7,502 nt of DNA from Shewanella sp. (GTDB taxonomy: Bacteria; Pseudomonadota; Gammaproteobacteria; Enterobacterales; Shewanellaceae), in assembly GCA_004195335.1 (NCBI GenBank), contig SDWK01000123.1, forward strand, positions 1 to 7,502, written 5' to 3'. The notes beneath the pieces were generated by a model, which searched no databases, was not told the origin of the DNA, and saw only the letters and a list, made by a program, of their open reading frames with translations. The first letter of the stretch is position 1, and every line of letters begins with the position of its first letter. The translations under genes and the position numbers were made by a program. Shown here in pieces: positions 1-7,502 of this stretch.

Positions 1-254
1 GAAGAGAGCAAGAGAGTGAAGCGGATGTCATGGGCGTGGAATTAATGGCTCGAGCGGGTTTCGACCCAGGGCAAAGTATGGTGTTATGGCAAAATATGGC
101 TAAACAAGGCGGAGGACAGGGGCCTGAACTGCTATCGACACATCCTTCCCATAGCCATCGAATCGATGATTTAGTTAAGATGCAACAACAAGTCATGCCT
201 TTATATCGGGCCAGTAAACCTGCGGTTAAAAACAGTTGTCAATTTATGAAATAA
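1..254 (+). CDS. M48-family zinc metallopeptidase, C-terminal fragment (5' end outside window)
   Basis: This is the tail of a peptidase M48 protein, read in the frame whose first complete codon is at position 3; the start and the HEXXH zinc motif lie before the window. The fragment opens with RE-Q-ESEAD. In M48 enzymes the glutamate of an ExxAD motif is the third zinc ligand, here the Glu codon at 12-14. It is followed by the typical helix ending in LMARAGFDP (about 42-71) and by the STHPSHSHRIDDL stretch, which matches the family's conserved THP...R segment. Periplasmic or lipoprotein M48 members such as LoiP and BepA act in envelope quality control, but the fragment cannot show which subgroup it belongs to or whether there is a signal peptide. 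The frame closes with TAA at 252-254. I see no stem-loop terminator between it and fklB, so some read-through into fklB is possible. Confidence 0.85.
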   Translation, partial: REQESEADVMGVELMARAGFDPGQSMVLWQNMAKQGGGQGPELLSTHPSHSHRIDDLVKMQQQVMPLYRASKPAVKNSCQFMK

Positions 255-286
255 TCTATTAGTTATAAAGAATCTTCGCAGGAGAT

Positions 287-296
287 ATGGTAAAGT
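287..296 (+). promoter_or_regulatory. possible extended -10 promoter of fklB
   Basis: The bases TGGTAAAGT at 288-296 form a TGn-extended -10 element (TAAAGT matches TATAAT at 4 of 6). It would start transcription near 302-304, about 33 bases before the fklB start. No good -35 box sits at the expected spacing, which extended -10 promoters tolerate. This is inferred from pattern alone. Confidence 0.3.
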
Positions 297-336
297 ATTG
301 CGCGAATTTAATTGAATCATTGAGAGTAGAATTATT

Positions 337-954
337 ATGTCTGACAAGTTCACTACTATTGAAGAGCAAGCAAGTTATGGTGTGGGTCGTCAATTAGGCG
401 AGCAATTAGCTGCTAACTCATTTGAAGGTATCAATATCTCAGCTGTACAGCTTGGTCTATCTGATGCATTCGATGGCATAGAAAGCCAAGTTGCTATGCA
501 AGATCTTCAAGTTGCATTTACTGAGATCAGTCAGCGTATTCAGAAAGTACAAGAGGCGGCGGCAGAAGTTGCATCTGCTGAAGGCGAAACTTTCTTAGGT
601 GAAAACGCCAAGCGTGACGGAGTTCAGATTCTGGAGTCTGGCCTGCAGTATGAAGTTATCAGTGAAGGCACCGGTGCTAAGCCAGACCTTGATGCAACAG
701 TTCGTACTCACTACCATGGTACTTTTATCAATGGTGATGTATTCGATAGCTCTGTTGTACGTGACCAACCTGCCGAGTTCCCGATAACTGGCGTGATTGC
801 TGGTTGGACAGAAGCATTACAGCTTATGCCTGTAGGTTCGAAGTGGAAGCTATATGTTCCTCATCACTTAGCCTATGGAGAGCGTGGTGCTGGCGCATCT
901 ATCCCGCCATATTCGGCTCTCGTATTTGAAGTCGAATTGCTCGACATTCTGTAA
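337..954 (+). CDS. fklB: FKBP-type peptidyl-prolyl cis-trans isomerase (FKBP22)
   Basis: FklB catalyses cis-trans isomerisation of Xaa-Pro bonds and helps protein folding in the cytoplasm; no signal peptide or membrane segment is visible. The 205-residue product is one residue shorter than E. coli FklB as I recall it. Residues 1 to about 75 form the helical dimerisation part, beginning with the family's IEEQASYGVGRQLGEQL pattern. A long linker helix follows, then the FKBP fold from about residue 98 to the end. Pocket residues typical of active FKBPs are present: Tyr126, Phe136 and Asp137 in VFDSS, Val153-Ile154 and Trp157 in GVIAGW, Tyr180 in LAYGERG, and Ile189 and Phe197. The ATG at 337 has a purine-rich TGAGAG at 321-326 as a modest ribosome binding site. 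The gene looks monocistronic, with its own terminator immediately downstream. The FklB assignment over other Mip/FkpA-like FKBPs rests on the lack of a secretion signal and the N-terminal match. Confidence 0.95.
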   Translation: MSDKFTTIEEQASYGVGRQLGEQLAANSFEGINISAVQLGLSDAFDGIESQVAMQDLQVAFTEISQRIQKVQEAAAEVASAEGETFLGENAKRDGVQILESGLQYEVISEGTGAKPDLDATVRTHYHGTFINGDVFDSSVVRDQPAEFPITGVIAGWTEALQLMPVGSKWKLYVPHHLAYGERGAGASIPPYSALVFEVELLDIL

Positions 955-958
955 TGTT

Positions 959-988
959 AAAAGCCTAAGCCAATGCTTAGGCTTTTTT

Positions 989-990
<2 letters not shown>
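959..990 (+). terminator. intrinsic terminator after fklB
   Basis: A perfect 10-bp stem (AAGCCTAAGC at 961-970 with GCTTAGGCTT at 975-984) encloses a CAAT loop and is followed by six more T. It begins about 5 bases after the fklB stop codon. A959 and A960 can extend the stem into the T-run. Confidence 0.93.
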
Positions 991-1881
<891 letters not shown>

Positions 1882-1890
1882 CTATTTTGT

Positions 1891-1916
1891 AAAACCGTCG
1901 ATATGACGGTTTTTTT
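1891..1916 (+). terminator. intrinsic terminator after dapB
   Basis: A 9-bp stem (AAAACCGTC at 1891-1899 with GACGGTTTT at 1905-1913) has a GATAT loop and continues into a T-run to 1916. It starts 10 bases after the dapB stop and separates dapB from the carAB leader. Confidence 0.9.
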
Positions 1917-1938
1917 ATATTTAAAAATAATAAAAATA

Positions 1939-1967
1939 AAGACAGTCTCCACTGATTAATATATAGT
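1939..1967 (+). promoter_or_regulatory. possible promoter of carAB
   Basis: AAGACA at 1939-1944 (4 of 6 to the -35 consensus) lies 17 bases before TATAGT at 1962-1967 (5 of 6 to the -10 consensus). Initiation would fall near 1974, giving a leader of about 95 bases. In E. coli carAB has two promoters, one answering to pyrimidines/purines and one to arginine. I could not find a convincing ArgR or PurR operator by eye. TATATT at 2034-2039 could be the -10 of a second, nearer promoter, but its -35 (TTTTAA at 2011-2016) is poor. Confidence 0.35.
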
Positions 1968-1985
1968 TGTCCGAATTTGTCAAAA

Positions 1986-2003
1986 TTTCGTATTTATACG
2001 GAA
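1986..2003 (+). repeat. dyad symmetry in the carA leader
   Basis: CGTAT at 1989-1993 and ATACG at 1996-2000 are perfect inverted arms. In RNA the symmetry extends to a 7-bp stem (1986-1992 with 1997-2003, one G-U pair) with a UUUA loop. It lies just downstream of the predicted transcription start. It could be a protein binding site or a leader hairpin; no known operator consensus was recognised. Confidence 0.4.
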
Positions 2004-2059
2004 GTTGGTATTTTAAAACAAACAAAAAACCATTATATTTCAGTGGCTTGGCTCTTTAT

Positions 2060-2072
2060 GGAGGTCGCGTTG
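2060..2072 (+). promoter_or_regulatory. ribosome binding site that fixes a UUG start for carA
   Basis: GGAGGT at 2060-2065 is a near-perfect Shine-Dalgarno sequence ending 4-5 bases before the in-frame TTG at 2070-2072. The only in-frame upstream ATG (2058-2060) overlaps this element and has no ribosome binding site of its own. Translation from TTG gives [13 protein letters not shown], which lines up with the [13 protein letters not shown] start of E. coli CarA. Confidence 0.82.
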
Positions 2073-3212
2073 ACAAAGTCTGCCCTACTCGTACTCGAAG
2101 ATGGAACTGTATTCTCTGGCACAGCAATTGGTGCCGATGGACATGCTGTTGGTGAAGTGGTTTTTAACACTTCAATGACAGGTTATCAGGAGATCCTGAC
2201 AGATCCTTCCTATTCTCGTCAAATTGTAACTCTAACCTACCCTCATATTGGTAATACCGGTACCAATGATGAAGATACTGAATCTGACTCAGTCCATGCA
2301 AATGGTCTGATAATTAGAGATCTTCCTCTTATCGCCAGCAACTTTCGTAATCAGCAATGTCTGAGTGAATATCTTAAAGCTAACAATATTGTTGGTATTG
2401 CTGATATTGATACGCGTAAGTTGACACGTATTTTACGTGAAAAAGGTGCACAAGCGGGTTGTATCTTAGTCGGTGATGATGCTGATAAAGCATTGGCCGA
2501 AGCAAAATCGTTCCCTGGTTTAAAAGGCATGGATTTAGCGAAAGAAGTGACGACTGAAAAAGCTTATCAGTGGCGCAGTGGTAGCTGGCGTTTAGTCGGT
2601 GGCCTACCTGAAGATAAGCCTGAATCAGAGCTCAAATACAAAGTTGTCGCATATGATTACGGTGTTAAACGTAATATTTTACGTATGCTTGTTGACCGTG
2701 GCTGTGATGTGACGGTTGTACCTGCTAAAACGCCTGCATCGACAGTATTAGCAATGAATCCTGATGGAATATTCTTATCGAATGGTCCAGGGGATCCAGA
2801 GCCCTGTGACTATGCGATTGCTGCAATTCAAGAGATCTTAAAGACGGAAATCCCGGTCTTTGGCATCTGTTTAGGTCATCAGTTATTAGCGATAGCGTCT
2901 GGTGCTAAAACCTTGAAGATGAAGTTTGGTCATCACGGTGCAAACCACCCTGTAAGTAATATCGAACAAGGCAATGTGATGATAACCAGCCAAAACCATG
3001 GTTTTGCCGCTGATGAATCTAGCTTACCAGCCAACATCAAGGTGACTCATAAGTCACTGTTCGATGGTTCACTGCAAGGAATACATTTGACGGATAAGCC
3101 GGCCTTTAGCTTCCAGGGTCACCCTGAAGCAAGTCCAGGACCCAATGATGCAGCGCCTTTGTTCAATCATTTTATTGAACTTATTGAGCTATATCGTCAA
3201 AACGCCAAGTAG
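2070..3212 (+). CDS. carA: carbamoyl phosphate synthetase small (glutaminase) subunit
   Basis: CarA hydrolyses glutamine and passes ammonia through an internal tunnel to CarB for carbamoyl phosphate synthesis, the shared entry to arginine and pyrimidines. From the UUG start the product has 380 residues, against 382 in E. coli. The N-terminal CPSase small-chain domain (about 1-150) contains [21 protein letters not shown] at 28-48 and [10 protein letters not shown] at 111-120. The class I glutamine amidotransferase domain (about 190-375) contains LSNGPGDP at 236-243, the nucleophile elbow GICLGHQ with Cys267, FGHHGANHP at 286-294, and His351 and Glu353 in GHPEASPGP, completing the Cys-His-Glu triad. 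Longer in-frame starts at 1977 (TTG) and 2058 (ATG) are rejected on ribosome binding site position and homology. The stop is 19 bases before carB, so the two subunits are almost certainly co-transcribed and made together. Confidence 0.97.
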   Translation: MTKSALLVLEDGTVFSGTAIGADGHAVGEVVFNTSMTGYQEILTDPSYSRQIVTLTYPHIGNTGTNDEDTESDSVHANGLIIRDLPLIASNFRNQQCLSEYLKANNIVGIADIDTRKLTRILREKGAQAGCILVGDDADKALAEAKSFPGLKGMDLAKEVTTEKAYQWRSGSWRLVGGLPEDKPESELKYKVVAYDYGVKRNILRMLVDRGCDVTVVPAKTPASTVLAMNPDGIFLSNGPGDPEPCDYAIAAIQEILKTEIPVFGICLGHQLLAIASGAKTLKMKFGHHGANHPVSNIEQGNVMITSQNHGFAADESSLPANIKVTHKSLFDGSLQGIHLTDKPAFSFQGHPEASPGPNDAAPLFNHFIELIELYRQNAK

Positions 3213-3231
3213 TCAGGAGAAGGTTTAAGCA

Positions 3232-6200
3232 ATGCCAAAACGTACAGATATAAAAAGTATTCTTATCCTAGGTGCTGGCCCGATTGTTATCGGACAAGCA
3301 TGTGAGTTTGATTACTCTGGTGCCCAGGCTTGTAAAGCCCTGCGCGAAGAGGGTTACCGGGTTATTCTGGTAAACTCAAACCCTGCAACGATTATGACTG
3401 ATCCAGAGATGGCGGATGCGACTTATATCGAGCCGATTCACTGGGAAGTTGTTCGTAATATTATTGCCAAAGAGCGCCCTGATGCGATTCTTCCGACAAT
3501 GGGCGGTCAGACTGCACTTAACTGTGCACTTGAGCTTGAAAGCAAAGGTGTACTAAAAGAATTTAATGTCGAGATGATCGGTGCAACAGCCGATGCCATC
3601 GATAAAGCCGAAGATCGTAGCCGTTTCGATAAGGCAATGAAATCGATTGGTCTTGAGTGTCCTCGTGCCGGTATTGCCCACACAATGGCTGAGGCGAATG
3701 CCGTAGTGGCAGAGCTTGGTTTCCCTTGTATTATCCGCCCGTCATTTACTATGGGTGGTAGTGGCGGTGGTATCGCCTATAACAAGGAGGAGTTCGAGGA
3801 GATCTGTTCTCAGGGTCTTGAACTCTCACCGACGAGCGAACTGCTTATCGATGAATCTTTGATTGGTTGGAAAGAGTATGAGATGGAAGTGGTGCGTGAT
3901 CGCAATGACAATTGCATCATCGTCTGTGCTATCGAAAACTTTGATCCAATGGGCGTCCATACCGGAGACTCTATTACGGTCGCACCGGCGCAAACTCTGA
4001 CGGATAAAGAGTATCAGTTGATGCGTAATGCATCACTTGCTGTACTGCGTGAAATTGGTGTTGAGACGGGTGGGTCAAACGTACAGTTTGGTATCAACCC
4101 CGTTGATGGTCGTATGGTTATCATCGAGATGAATCCGCGTGTATCACGTTCATCTGCACTCGCATCTAAAGCAACCGGTTTCCCAATCGCTAAAATAGCG
4201 GCAAAGTTGGCTATTGGTTATACATTAGATGAGCTTAAAAATGATATCACTGGTGGTCATACACCCGCATCATTTGAGCCTGCAATCGATTATGTCGTGA
4301 CTAAATTACCCCGCTTTAACTTTGAGAAGTTTGCCGGTGCTAATGACCGTCTCACGACTCAGATGAAGTCAGTGGGTGAAGTGATGGCCATTGGCCGTAC
4401 TTTCCAAGAGTCGCTACAAAAAGCCCTTCGTGGTCTTGAAGTTGGCATGAATGGTTTAGACCCGATTATCGATATCGATGAACCAGAAGCGATGTCGCGT
4501 ATTCGTCATGAGCTTAAAGAACCGGGTGCTGAGCGTATTTGGTATATTGCCGATGCTTTTCGCACGGGACTCTCCGTTGATGATATCTTTGGCCTGACGA
4601 ATATTGACCCGTGGTTTTTGGTTCAAATTGAAGAGCTGATTAAGCTTGAATCCGATATTAAAGAATCAGGTATGTCGGGCATGAATGAAGGCTTCTTACG
4701 TAAATTAAAGCGTAAAGGTTTCTCTGATATTAGGTTGTCATTATTACTGGGTATCAGTGAGTCTGAGATGCGAAAATTGCGTCACAGACATGAGATATTC
4801 CCAGTTTATAAGCGTGTCGATACCTGTGCTGCCGAATTTTCAACCGATACGGCTTACATGTACTCTACTTATGAAGAAGAGTGTGAGGCTAATCCATCAA
4901 ATCGTGACAAGATCATGATCTTAGGTGGCGGACCAAACAGAATTGGTCAGGGTATTGAATTTGATTACTGTTGTGTTCATGCGGCGTTAGCTTTGCGTGA
5001 AGACGGTTACGAAACCATTATGGTCAACTGTAACCCTGAAACGGTATCGACCGATTACGACACCTCTGACAGACTGTATTTCGAGCCTGTAACCCTTGAA
5101 GATGTACTCGAAATTGTTCGTATCGAAAAGCCGAAAGGCGTTATCGTTCAGTACGGTGGTCAGACTCCGCTTAAACTGGCTCGTGAGCTAGAGGCCGCTG
5201 GTGTACCGATTATTGGTACGAGTCCAGATGCGATAGACCGTGCAGAAGATCGTGAGCGCTTCCAGCAGGCAATTCAACGCCTCGAGATGAAACAACCTGA
5301 AAATGATACGGTAACGACGGTTGAAAGTGCAGTTATCTCAGCTGCGCGTATCGGTTATCCATTAGTGGTTCGTCCATCTTATGTACTGGGTGGCCGTGCG
5401 ATGGAGATTGTTTATGATGAGCAAGACTTGCGTCGTTACTTTAACGAAGCGGTTAGCGTATCAAATGCATCACCGGTACTACTGGACCGATTCCTAGATA
5501 ACGCGATTGAAATTGATATTGATGCCGTATGTGACGGTGAAACCGTTGTTATCGGCTCTATCATGGAACACATCGAACAAGCGGGGGTTCACTCAGGAGA
5601 CTCTGGCTGTTCACTGCCGCCTTATAGCTTAAGTGACGATGTTCAAAATCGTATGCGTGAGCAGGTGGGTAAGCTCGCGATAGAGCTTGGCGTTATCGGT
5701 TTGATGAACGTCCAGTTTGCCGTGAAGGATGATGAAATCTACATGATTGAAGTCAACCCACGTGCTGCGCGTACTGTACCGTTTGTCTCTAAAGCGACGG
5801 GTGTACCTTTAGCTAAGATCGCGGCGCGAGTGATGGCAGGTCAAAGCCTAATTTCACAGAACTTCACGAAAGAAGTGATCCCACCGTATTACTCTGTGAA
5901 AGAGGTGGTATTGCCTTTCAACAAGTTCCCGGGTGTCGATCCTCTGCTTGGTCCTGAAATGCGCTCGACAGGGGAAGTGATGGGTGTTGGTGAAACATTT
6001 GCCGAAGCCTATGCTAAAGCCCAGTTAGGTGCTACATCAGCCGTACCTAAGTCTGGCCGTGCCTTGTTATCTGTTCGCAACAGCGATAAAGCTCGGATTG
6101 TTGACTTAGCCGCGCAGCTTATTGGACTAGGTTATGAGATCGATGCGACTCATGGCACTGCTGTTATTTTAGGTGAAGCGGGTATTAACCCTCGTTTAGT

Positions 6201-6450
6201 CAATAAGGTTCATGAAGGACGCCCTCATATTCTTGATCGTATCAAGAATGGAGAGTACACCTACATTGTGAATACGACGGAAGGTCGTCAAGCGATTGAA
6301 GATTCTCGTCAACTTCGTCGTGGTGCCTTACGTTATAAAGTGAACTATACGACCACGTTGAATGCAGCCTTTGCGACTTGTATCGCTCATGCCGCTGACG
6401 ATAAAACGAATGTAAATTCGGTGCAGGAGTTGCACCGTAGAATTAAGTGA
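3232..6450 (+). CDS. carB: carbamoyl phosphate synthetase large subunit
   Basis: CarB builds carbamoyl phosphate from bicarbonate, ammonia supplied by CarA, and two ATP. Its 1072 residues compare with 1073 in E. coli. The order is: carboxyphosphate half (1 to about 400), oligomerisation region (about 401-552), carbamoyl phosphate half (about 553-932) and C-terminal allosteric MGS-like domain (about 933-1072). The first ATP-grasp site keeps Arg129, Arg169, Glu215, His243, Gln285, Glu299, Asn301 and Arg303, with the glycine loop TMGGSGGG at 173-180. The second keeps Arg714, Glu840 and Asn842 (E. coli number minus one). Ornithine-site Glu782 and Asp790 are present. The allosteric domain has DATHGTA and Lys992 in NKVHEGRPH, matching the UMP/IMP-binding Lys993 of E. 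coli, so normal feedback control is expected. AGGAG (3215-3219) and AAGG (3220-3223) precede the ATG. No internal break or odd composition is seen. Confidence 0.98.
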   Translation: MPKRTDIKSILILGAGPIVIGQACEFDYSGAQACKALREEGYRVILVNSNPATIMTDPEMADATYIEPIHWEVVRNIIAKERPDAILPTMGGQTALNCALELESKGVLKEFNVEMIGATADAIDKAEDRSRFDKAMKSIGLECPRAGIAHTMAEANAVVAELGFPCIIRPSFTMGGSGGGIAYNKEEFEEICSQGLELSPTSELLIDESLIGWKEYEMEVVRDRNDNCIIVCAIENFDPMGVHTGDSITVAPAQTLTDKEYQLMRNASLAVLREIGVETGGSNVQFGINPVDGRMVIIEMNPRVSRSSALASKATGFPIAKIAAKLAIGYTLDELKNDITGGHTPASFEPAIDYVVTKLPRFNFEKFAGANDRLTTQMKSVGEVMAIGRTFQESLQKALRGLEVGMNGLDPIIDIDEPEAMSRIRHELKEPGAERIWYIADAFRTGLSVDDIFGLTNIDPWFLVQIEELIKLESDIKESGMSGMNEGFLRKLKRKGFSDIRLSLLLGISESEMRKLRHRHEIFPVYKRVDTCAAEFSTDTAYMYSTYEEECEANPSNRDKIMILGGGPNRIGQGIEFDYCCVHAALALREDGYETIMVNCNPETVSTDYDTSDRLYFEPVTLEDVLEIVRIEKPKGVIVQYGGQTPLKLARELEAAGVPIIGTSPDAIDRAEDRERFQQAIQRLEMKQPENDTVTTVESAVISAARIGYPLVVRPSYVLGGRAMEIVYDEQDLRRYFNEAVSVSNASPVLLDRFLDNAIEIDIDAVCDGETVVIGSIMEHIEQAGVHSGDSGCSLPPYSLSDDVQNRMREQVGKLAIELGVIGLMNVQFAVKDDEIYMIEVNPRAARTVPFVSKATGVPLAKIAARVMAGQSLISQNFTKEVIPPYYSVKEVVLPFNKFPGVDPLLGPEMRSTGEVMGVGETFAEAYAKAQLGATSAVPKSGRALLSVRNSDKARIVDLAAQLIGLGYEIDATHGTAVILGEAGINPRLVNKVHEGRPHILDRIKNGEYTYIVNTTEGRQAIEDSRQLRRGALRYKVNYTTTLNAAFATCIAHAADDKTNVNSVQELHRRIK

Positions 6451-6472
6451 TATCAACACTTAATCTAGTAGG

Positions 6473-6496
6473 AAGGCCGCATTAGCGGCCTTTTTT
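6473..6496 (+). terminator. intrinsic terminator after carB
   Basis: An 8-bp GC-rich stem (AAGGCCGC at 6473-6480 with GCGGCCTT at 6485-6492) has an ATTA loop and runs into a T-tract ending at 6496. It lies 22 bases after the carB stop and closes the carAB operon. Confidence 0.94.
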
Positions 6497-6577
6497 AATC
6501 GTGCTGTAACTCGCCATTTTTACAAGAACAGTGAAGTTTCCTAAACTCAATTGATTCGCATTTTTTGAGGACCACAG

Positions 6578-6676
6578 GTGAACATTTCTGATACGAGATT
6601 TGAATTTAAGTACTTTTATGCTGGATCGGCTAAAGCGCTTTTATTGAATTGTTGTTTCGGGTTTAAGAAAGAATAA
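6578..6676 (+). CDS. possible small protein of 32 residues, unrecognised
   Basis: A GTG at 6578 is preceded by TGAGGA at 6566-6571 with a 6-base spacing, close to ideal for translation. The frame encodes 32 residues, begins NISDTRFEF after the initiator, includes a short hydrophobic stretch ALLLNCCFGF near the C-terminus with two adjacent cysteines, and ends KKE before TAA. No family is recognised, no strong promoter is visible, and the frame is short enough to arise by chance. It could also be a remnant of a larger gene lost by decay. Listed only because the ribosome binding site is well placed. Confidence 0.2.
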   Translation: MNISDTRFEFKYFYAGSAKALLLNCCFGFKKE

Positions 6677-6799
6677 TGAACTTGTGATTCAACCACCTTT
6701 TGAAGCACTATTATCTTTATTGTATCGAACAATACTGGAATCTGTTTTAAAGGTTAGGTACGCTAATAAGTTCACACATAGTATTAGCCGATGGCATAG

Positions 6800-6826
6800 A
6801 AGGCATTCAGCGTATAGAATGGCCTT
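6800..6826 (+). repeat. imperfect inverted repeat upstream of greA
   Basis: AAGGCATTC at 6800-6808 pairs with GAATGGCCTT at 6817-6826 through nine base pairs and one extra G, around an 8-base centre. It is not followed by a T-run, so it is not a terminator. It overlaps the -35 and spacer of the candidate greA promoter, so it could be an operator; the binding protein is unknown. Confidence 0.45.
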
Positions 6827-6834
6827 AATATAAG
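6806..6834 (+). promoter_or_regulatory. possible greA promoter
   Basis: TATAAG at 6829-6834 matches the -10 consensus at 5 of 6. TTCAGC lies 17 bases upstream at 6806-6811 (3 of 6, weak -35). Transcription would start near 6841, directly before the leader hairpin. A competing reading uses TTGACC at 6839-6844 (5 of 6 to -35) with TACAGA at 6862-6867 (3 of 6), starting near 6874. In E. coli greA has more than one promoter, so both are possible. Confidence 0.3.
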
Positions 6835-6843
6835 TATTTTGAC

Positions 6844-6881
6844 CTGTAGGCTTAATGAGTCTACAGACTGCTTTTGTTTTT
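6844..6881 (+). terminator. terminator-like hairpin in the greA leader (possible attenuator)
   Basis: CTGTAGGCT at 6844-6852 and AGTCTACAG at 6858-6866 form a 9-bp RNA stem with one G-U pair and a UAAUG loop. Four bases later comes CTTTTGTTTTT (6871-6881). The gap and the interrupting G make it a weaker terminator than the four at gene ends here. It sits immediately before the greA ribosome binding site, so stopping there would prevent greA expression and release a short RNA. The E. coli greA leader is known to have a leaky terminator yielding short GraL transcripts. Equivalence is inferred from position only. Confidence 0.45.
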
Positions 6882-6901
6882 AAAGGAGATGAAAGAGGAT
6901 T

Positions 6902-7378
6902 ATGAACAAGGTTCCGATGACAGTGGTTGGTGCAGAACGATTGCGTAAAGAATTAGATTATTTAAAGTTTGAAAAGCGACCTGTAATCGCTCAGGCAATT
7001 GGTGAAGCCAGAGAGCTTGGCGATCTGAAGGAAAATGCCGAGTATCATGCCGCACGTGAAGAGCAAGGTTTGTGTGAAGCCCGTGTACGCGATATCGAAG
7101 GTAAGCTCTCTCATGTGCAGATCATCGATGTGACTAAAATGCCAAACACTGGCCGCATCATTTTCGGTACCACTGTGACGATTTTAAACATTTCTACCGA
7201 TGTTGAAGTGACTTATCGCATTGTTGGTGAAGATGAAGCTAATATCAAAGAGAACCTTATTTCGGTAAGCTCGCCCATTGCCCGCGGCTTGATCGGTAAA
7301 ACCCTTGATGATGAAGTTAACATCGCAACACCAGGTGGTATTACCGAGTATGAAATTACTGCGGTCGAATATATTTAA
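6902..7378 (+). CDS. greA: transcription elongation factor GreA
   Basis: GreA enters the secondary channel of RNA polymerase and stimulates cleavage of backtracked transcripts, rescuing stalled complexes. The 158-residue product equals E. coli GreA in length. Residues 1 to about 75 form the antiparallel coiled coil; its tip carries [17 protein letters not shown] with the essential acidic Asp41 and Glu44. The C-terminal globular FKBP-like domain (about 80-158) contains the conserved [15 protein letters not shown] and [10 protein letters not shown] segments. The start MNKVPMT matches MQAIPMT in E. coli. The initiation site is unusual: AAAGGAG (6882-6888) is 13 bases and AGAGGA (6894-6899) only 2 bases from the ATG. 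An in-frame ATG at 6917 with AAGG 5 bases upstream could yield a form five residues shorter. Having its own leader and terminator, greA appears monocistronic. Confidence 0.97.
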   Translation: MNKVPMTVVGAERLRKELDYLKFEKRPVIAQAIGEARELGDLKENAEYHAAREEQGLCEARVRDIEGKLSHVQIIDVTKMPNTGRIIFGTTVTILNISTDVEVTYRIVGEDEANIKENLISVSSPIARGLIGKTLDDEVNIATPGGITEYEITAVEYI

Positions 7379-7396
7379 TCCTTAAAATGTTGTTTT

Positions 7397-7424
7397 AAAA
7401 AACCGCTTATATAGCGGTTTTTTT
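7397..7424 (+). terminator. terminator after greA, potentially bidirectional
   Basis: ACCGCT at 7402-7407 pairs with AGCGGT at 7413-7418 around a TATAT loop. Six A before (7397-7402) and seven T after (7418-7424) the core extend the stem and give a U-run whichever strand is transcribed. A gene converging from the right could therefore share it. It begins 19 bases after the greA stop. Confidence 0.9.
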
Positions 7425-7502
7425 GTATCTGTTATACTGTTTTCGTGCATTGAACATGATAAAAAATTAATTTGTTTCTGATTTCAATACTCTCTATCAT
7501 GC
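7425..7502 (+). other. short intergenic end, no gene visible
   Basis: These last 78 AT-rich bases show no credible reading frame on either strand. A 7-bp inverted repeat (CATGATA at 7455-7461 with TATCATG at 7495-7501) and a -10-like TATACT at 7433-7438 are present, but the latter has no -35 partner. The neighbouring gene lies outside the window. Confidence 0.5.

Larger units (their letters stand above)
6497..6840 (+). other. AT-rich intergenic region between carB and greA, no convincing gene
   Basis: Together with the greA leader this is about 400 bases without a recognisable gene on either strand. It holds a 32-codon frame with a good ribosome binding site (6578-6676, listed separately). 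It also holds a stop-free stretch at 6648-6833 with no good start, and a 6-bp inverted repeat (TATTGT at 6718-6723 with ACAATA at 6729-6734). -10-like hexamers occur at 6709-6714 (TATTAT) and 6672-6677 (AATAAT), neither with a good -35. No insertion-sequence ends, tRNA or phage attachment site were seen. Some of it is probably the upstream control region of greA. Confidence 0.6.

Noticed and set aside
599..787. 62-codon + strand frame inside fklB
   Set aside because: It lies wholly within fklB in another frame, has no ribosome binding site of note, and its product has no recognisable motif.
1967..2155. 62-codon frame overlapping the carA leader and start, a possible leader peptide
   Set aside because: It needs a TTG start without a ribosome binding site, runs out of frame into carA, and has no run of Arg or other regulatory codons.
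6792..6808. Sigma54-like promoter (TGGCAT followed by GGCATT)
   Set aside because: The GG and GC elements are separated by 8 bases rather than the required 10, so it does not fit the -24/-12 spacing.
6889..6948. Out-of-frame 19-residue frame starting just before greA
   Set aside because: The Shine-Dalgarno abuts its ATG with no spacing, and it overlaps conserved greA coding sequence.
7455..7501. CATGATA/TATCATG inverted repeat at the window end as an attachment site or IS end
   Set aside because: The arms are only 7 bp with a 33-base interval in AT-rich DNA, with no transposase or target duplication; chance is enough.

Overview
The window reads as ordinary chromosomal DNA of a gammaproteobacterium, most likely Shewanella or a close marine relative. 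The predicted FklB, DapB, CarA, CarB and GreA proteins all align well from memory with their Escherichia coli counterparts in length and motifs. Base composition is moderate and intergenic DNA is AT-rich. The dapB-carA-carB order is the one also known from E. coli. The genus is an inference from overall feel, not a computed assignment.

Layout, all on the + strand: the C-terminal end of an M48-family metallopeptidase (1-254); fklB, a cytoplasmic FKBP-type prolyl isomerase (337-954), closed by a 10-bp-stem terminator; dapB, dihydrodipicolinate reductase (about 1069-1881), closed by a second terminator; an AT-rich leader of about 150 bases; carA (2070-3212, UUG start) and carB (3232-6450), the two subunits of carbamoyl phosphate synthetase, 19 bases apart in one operon and closed by a third terminator; a roughly 450-base gap with no convincing gene; greA, the transcript cleavage factor (6902-7378), closed by a terminator that reads well in both directions; and about 80 bases with no visible gene.

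Functionally, dapB supplies the diaminopimelate/lysine branch. carAB supplies carbamoyl phosphate to both arginine and pyrimidine synthesis, and CarB keeps its allosteric domain for ornithine, UMP and IMP. FklB and GreA are housekeeping factors for protein folding and transcription. Apart from carAB, each gene has its own terminator, so these look like independent transcription units.

I found no mobile element, CRISPR, RNA gene or new multi-gene system. The most interesting non-coding signal lies just before greA: a hairpin followed by a U-rich run, about 40 bases downstream of a possible start site. This resembles the arrangement that in E. coli produces the short GraL RNAs from the greA leader. 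A dyad in the carA leader and a small reading frame with a good ribosome binding site in the carB-greA gap are weaker leads.
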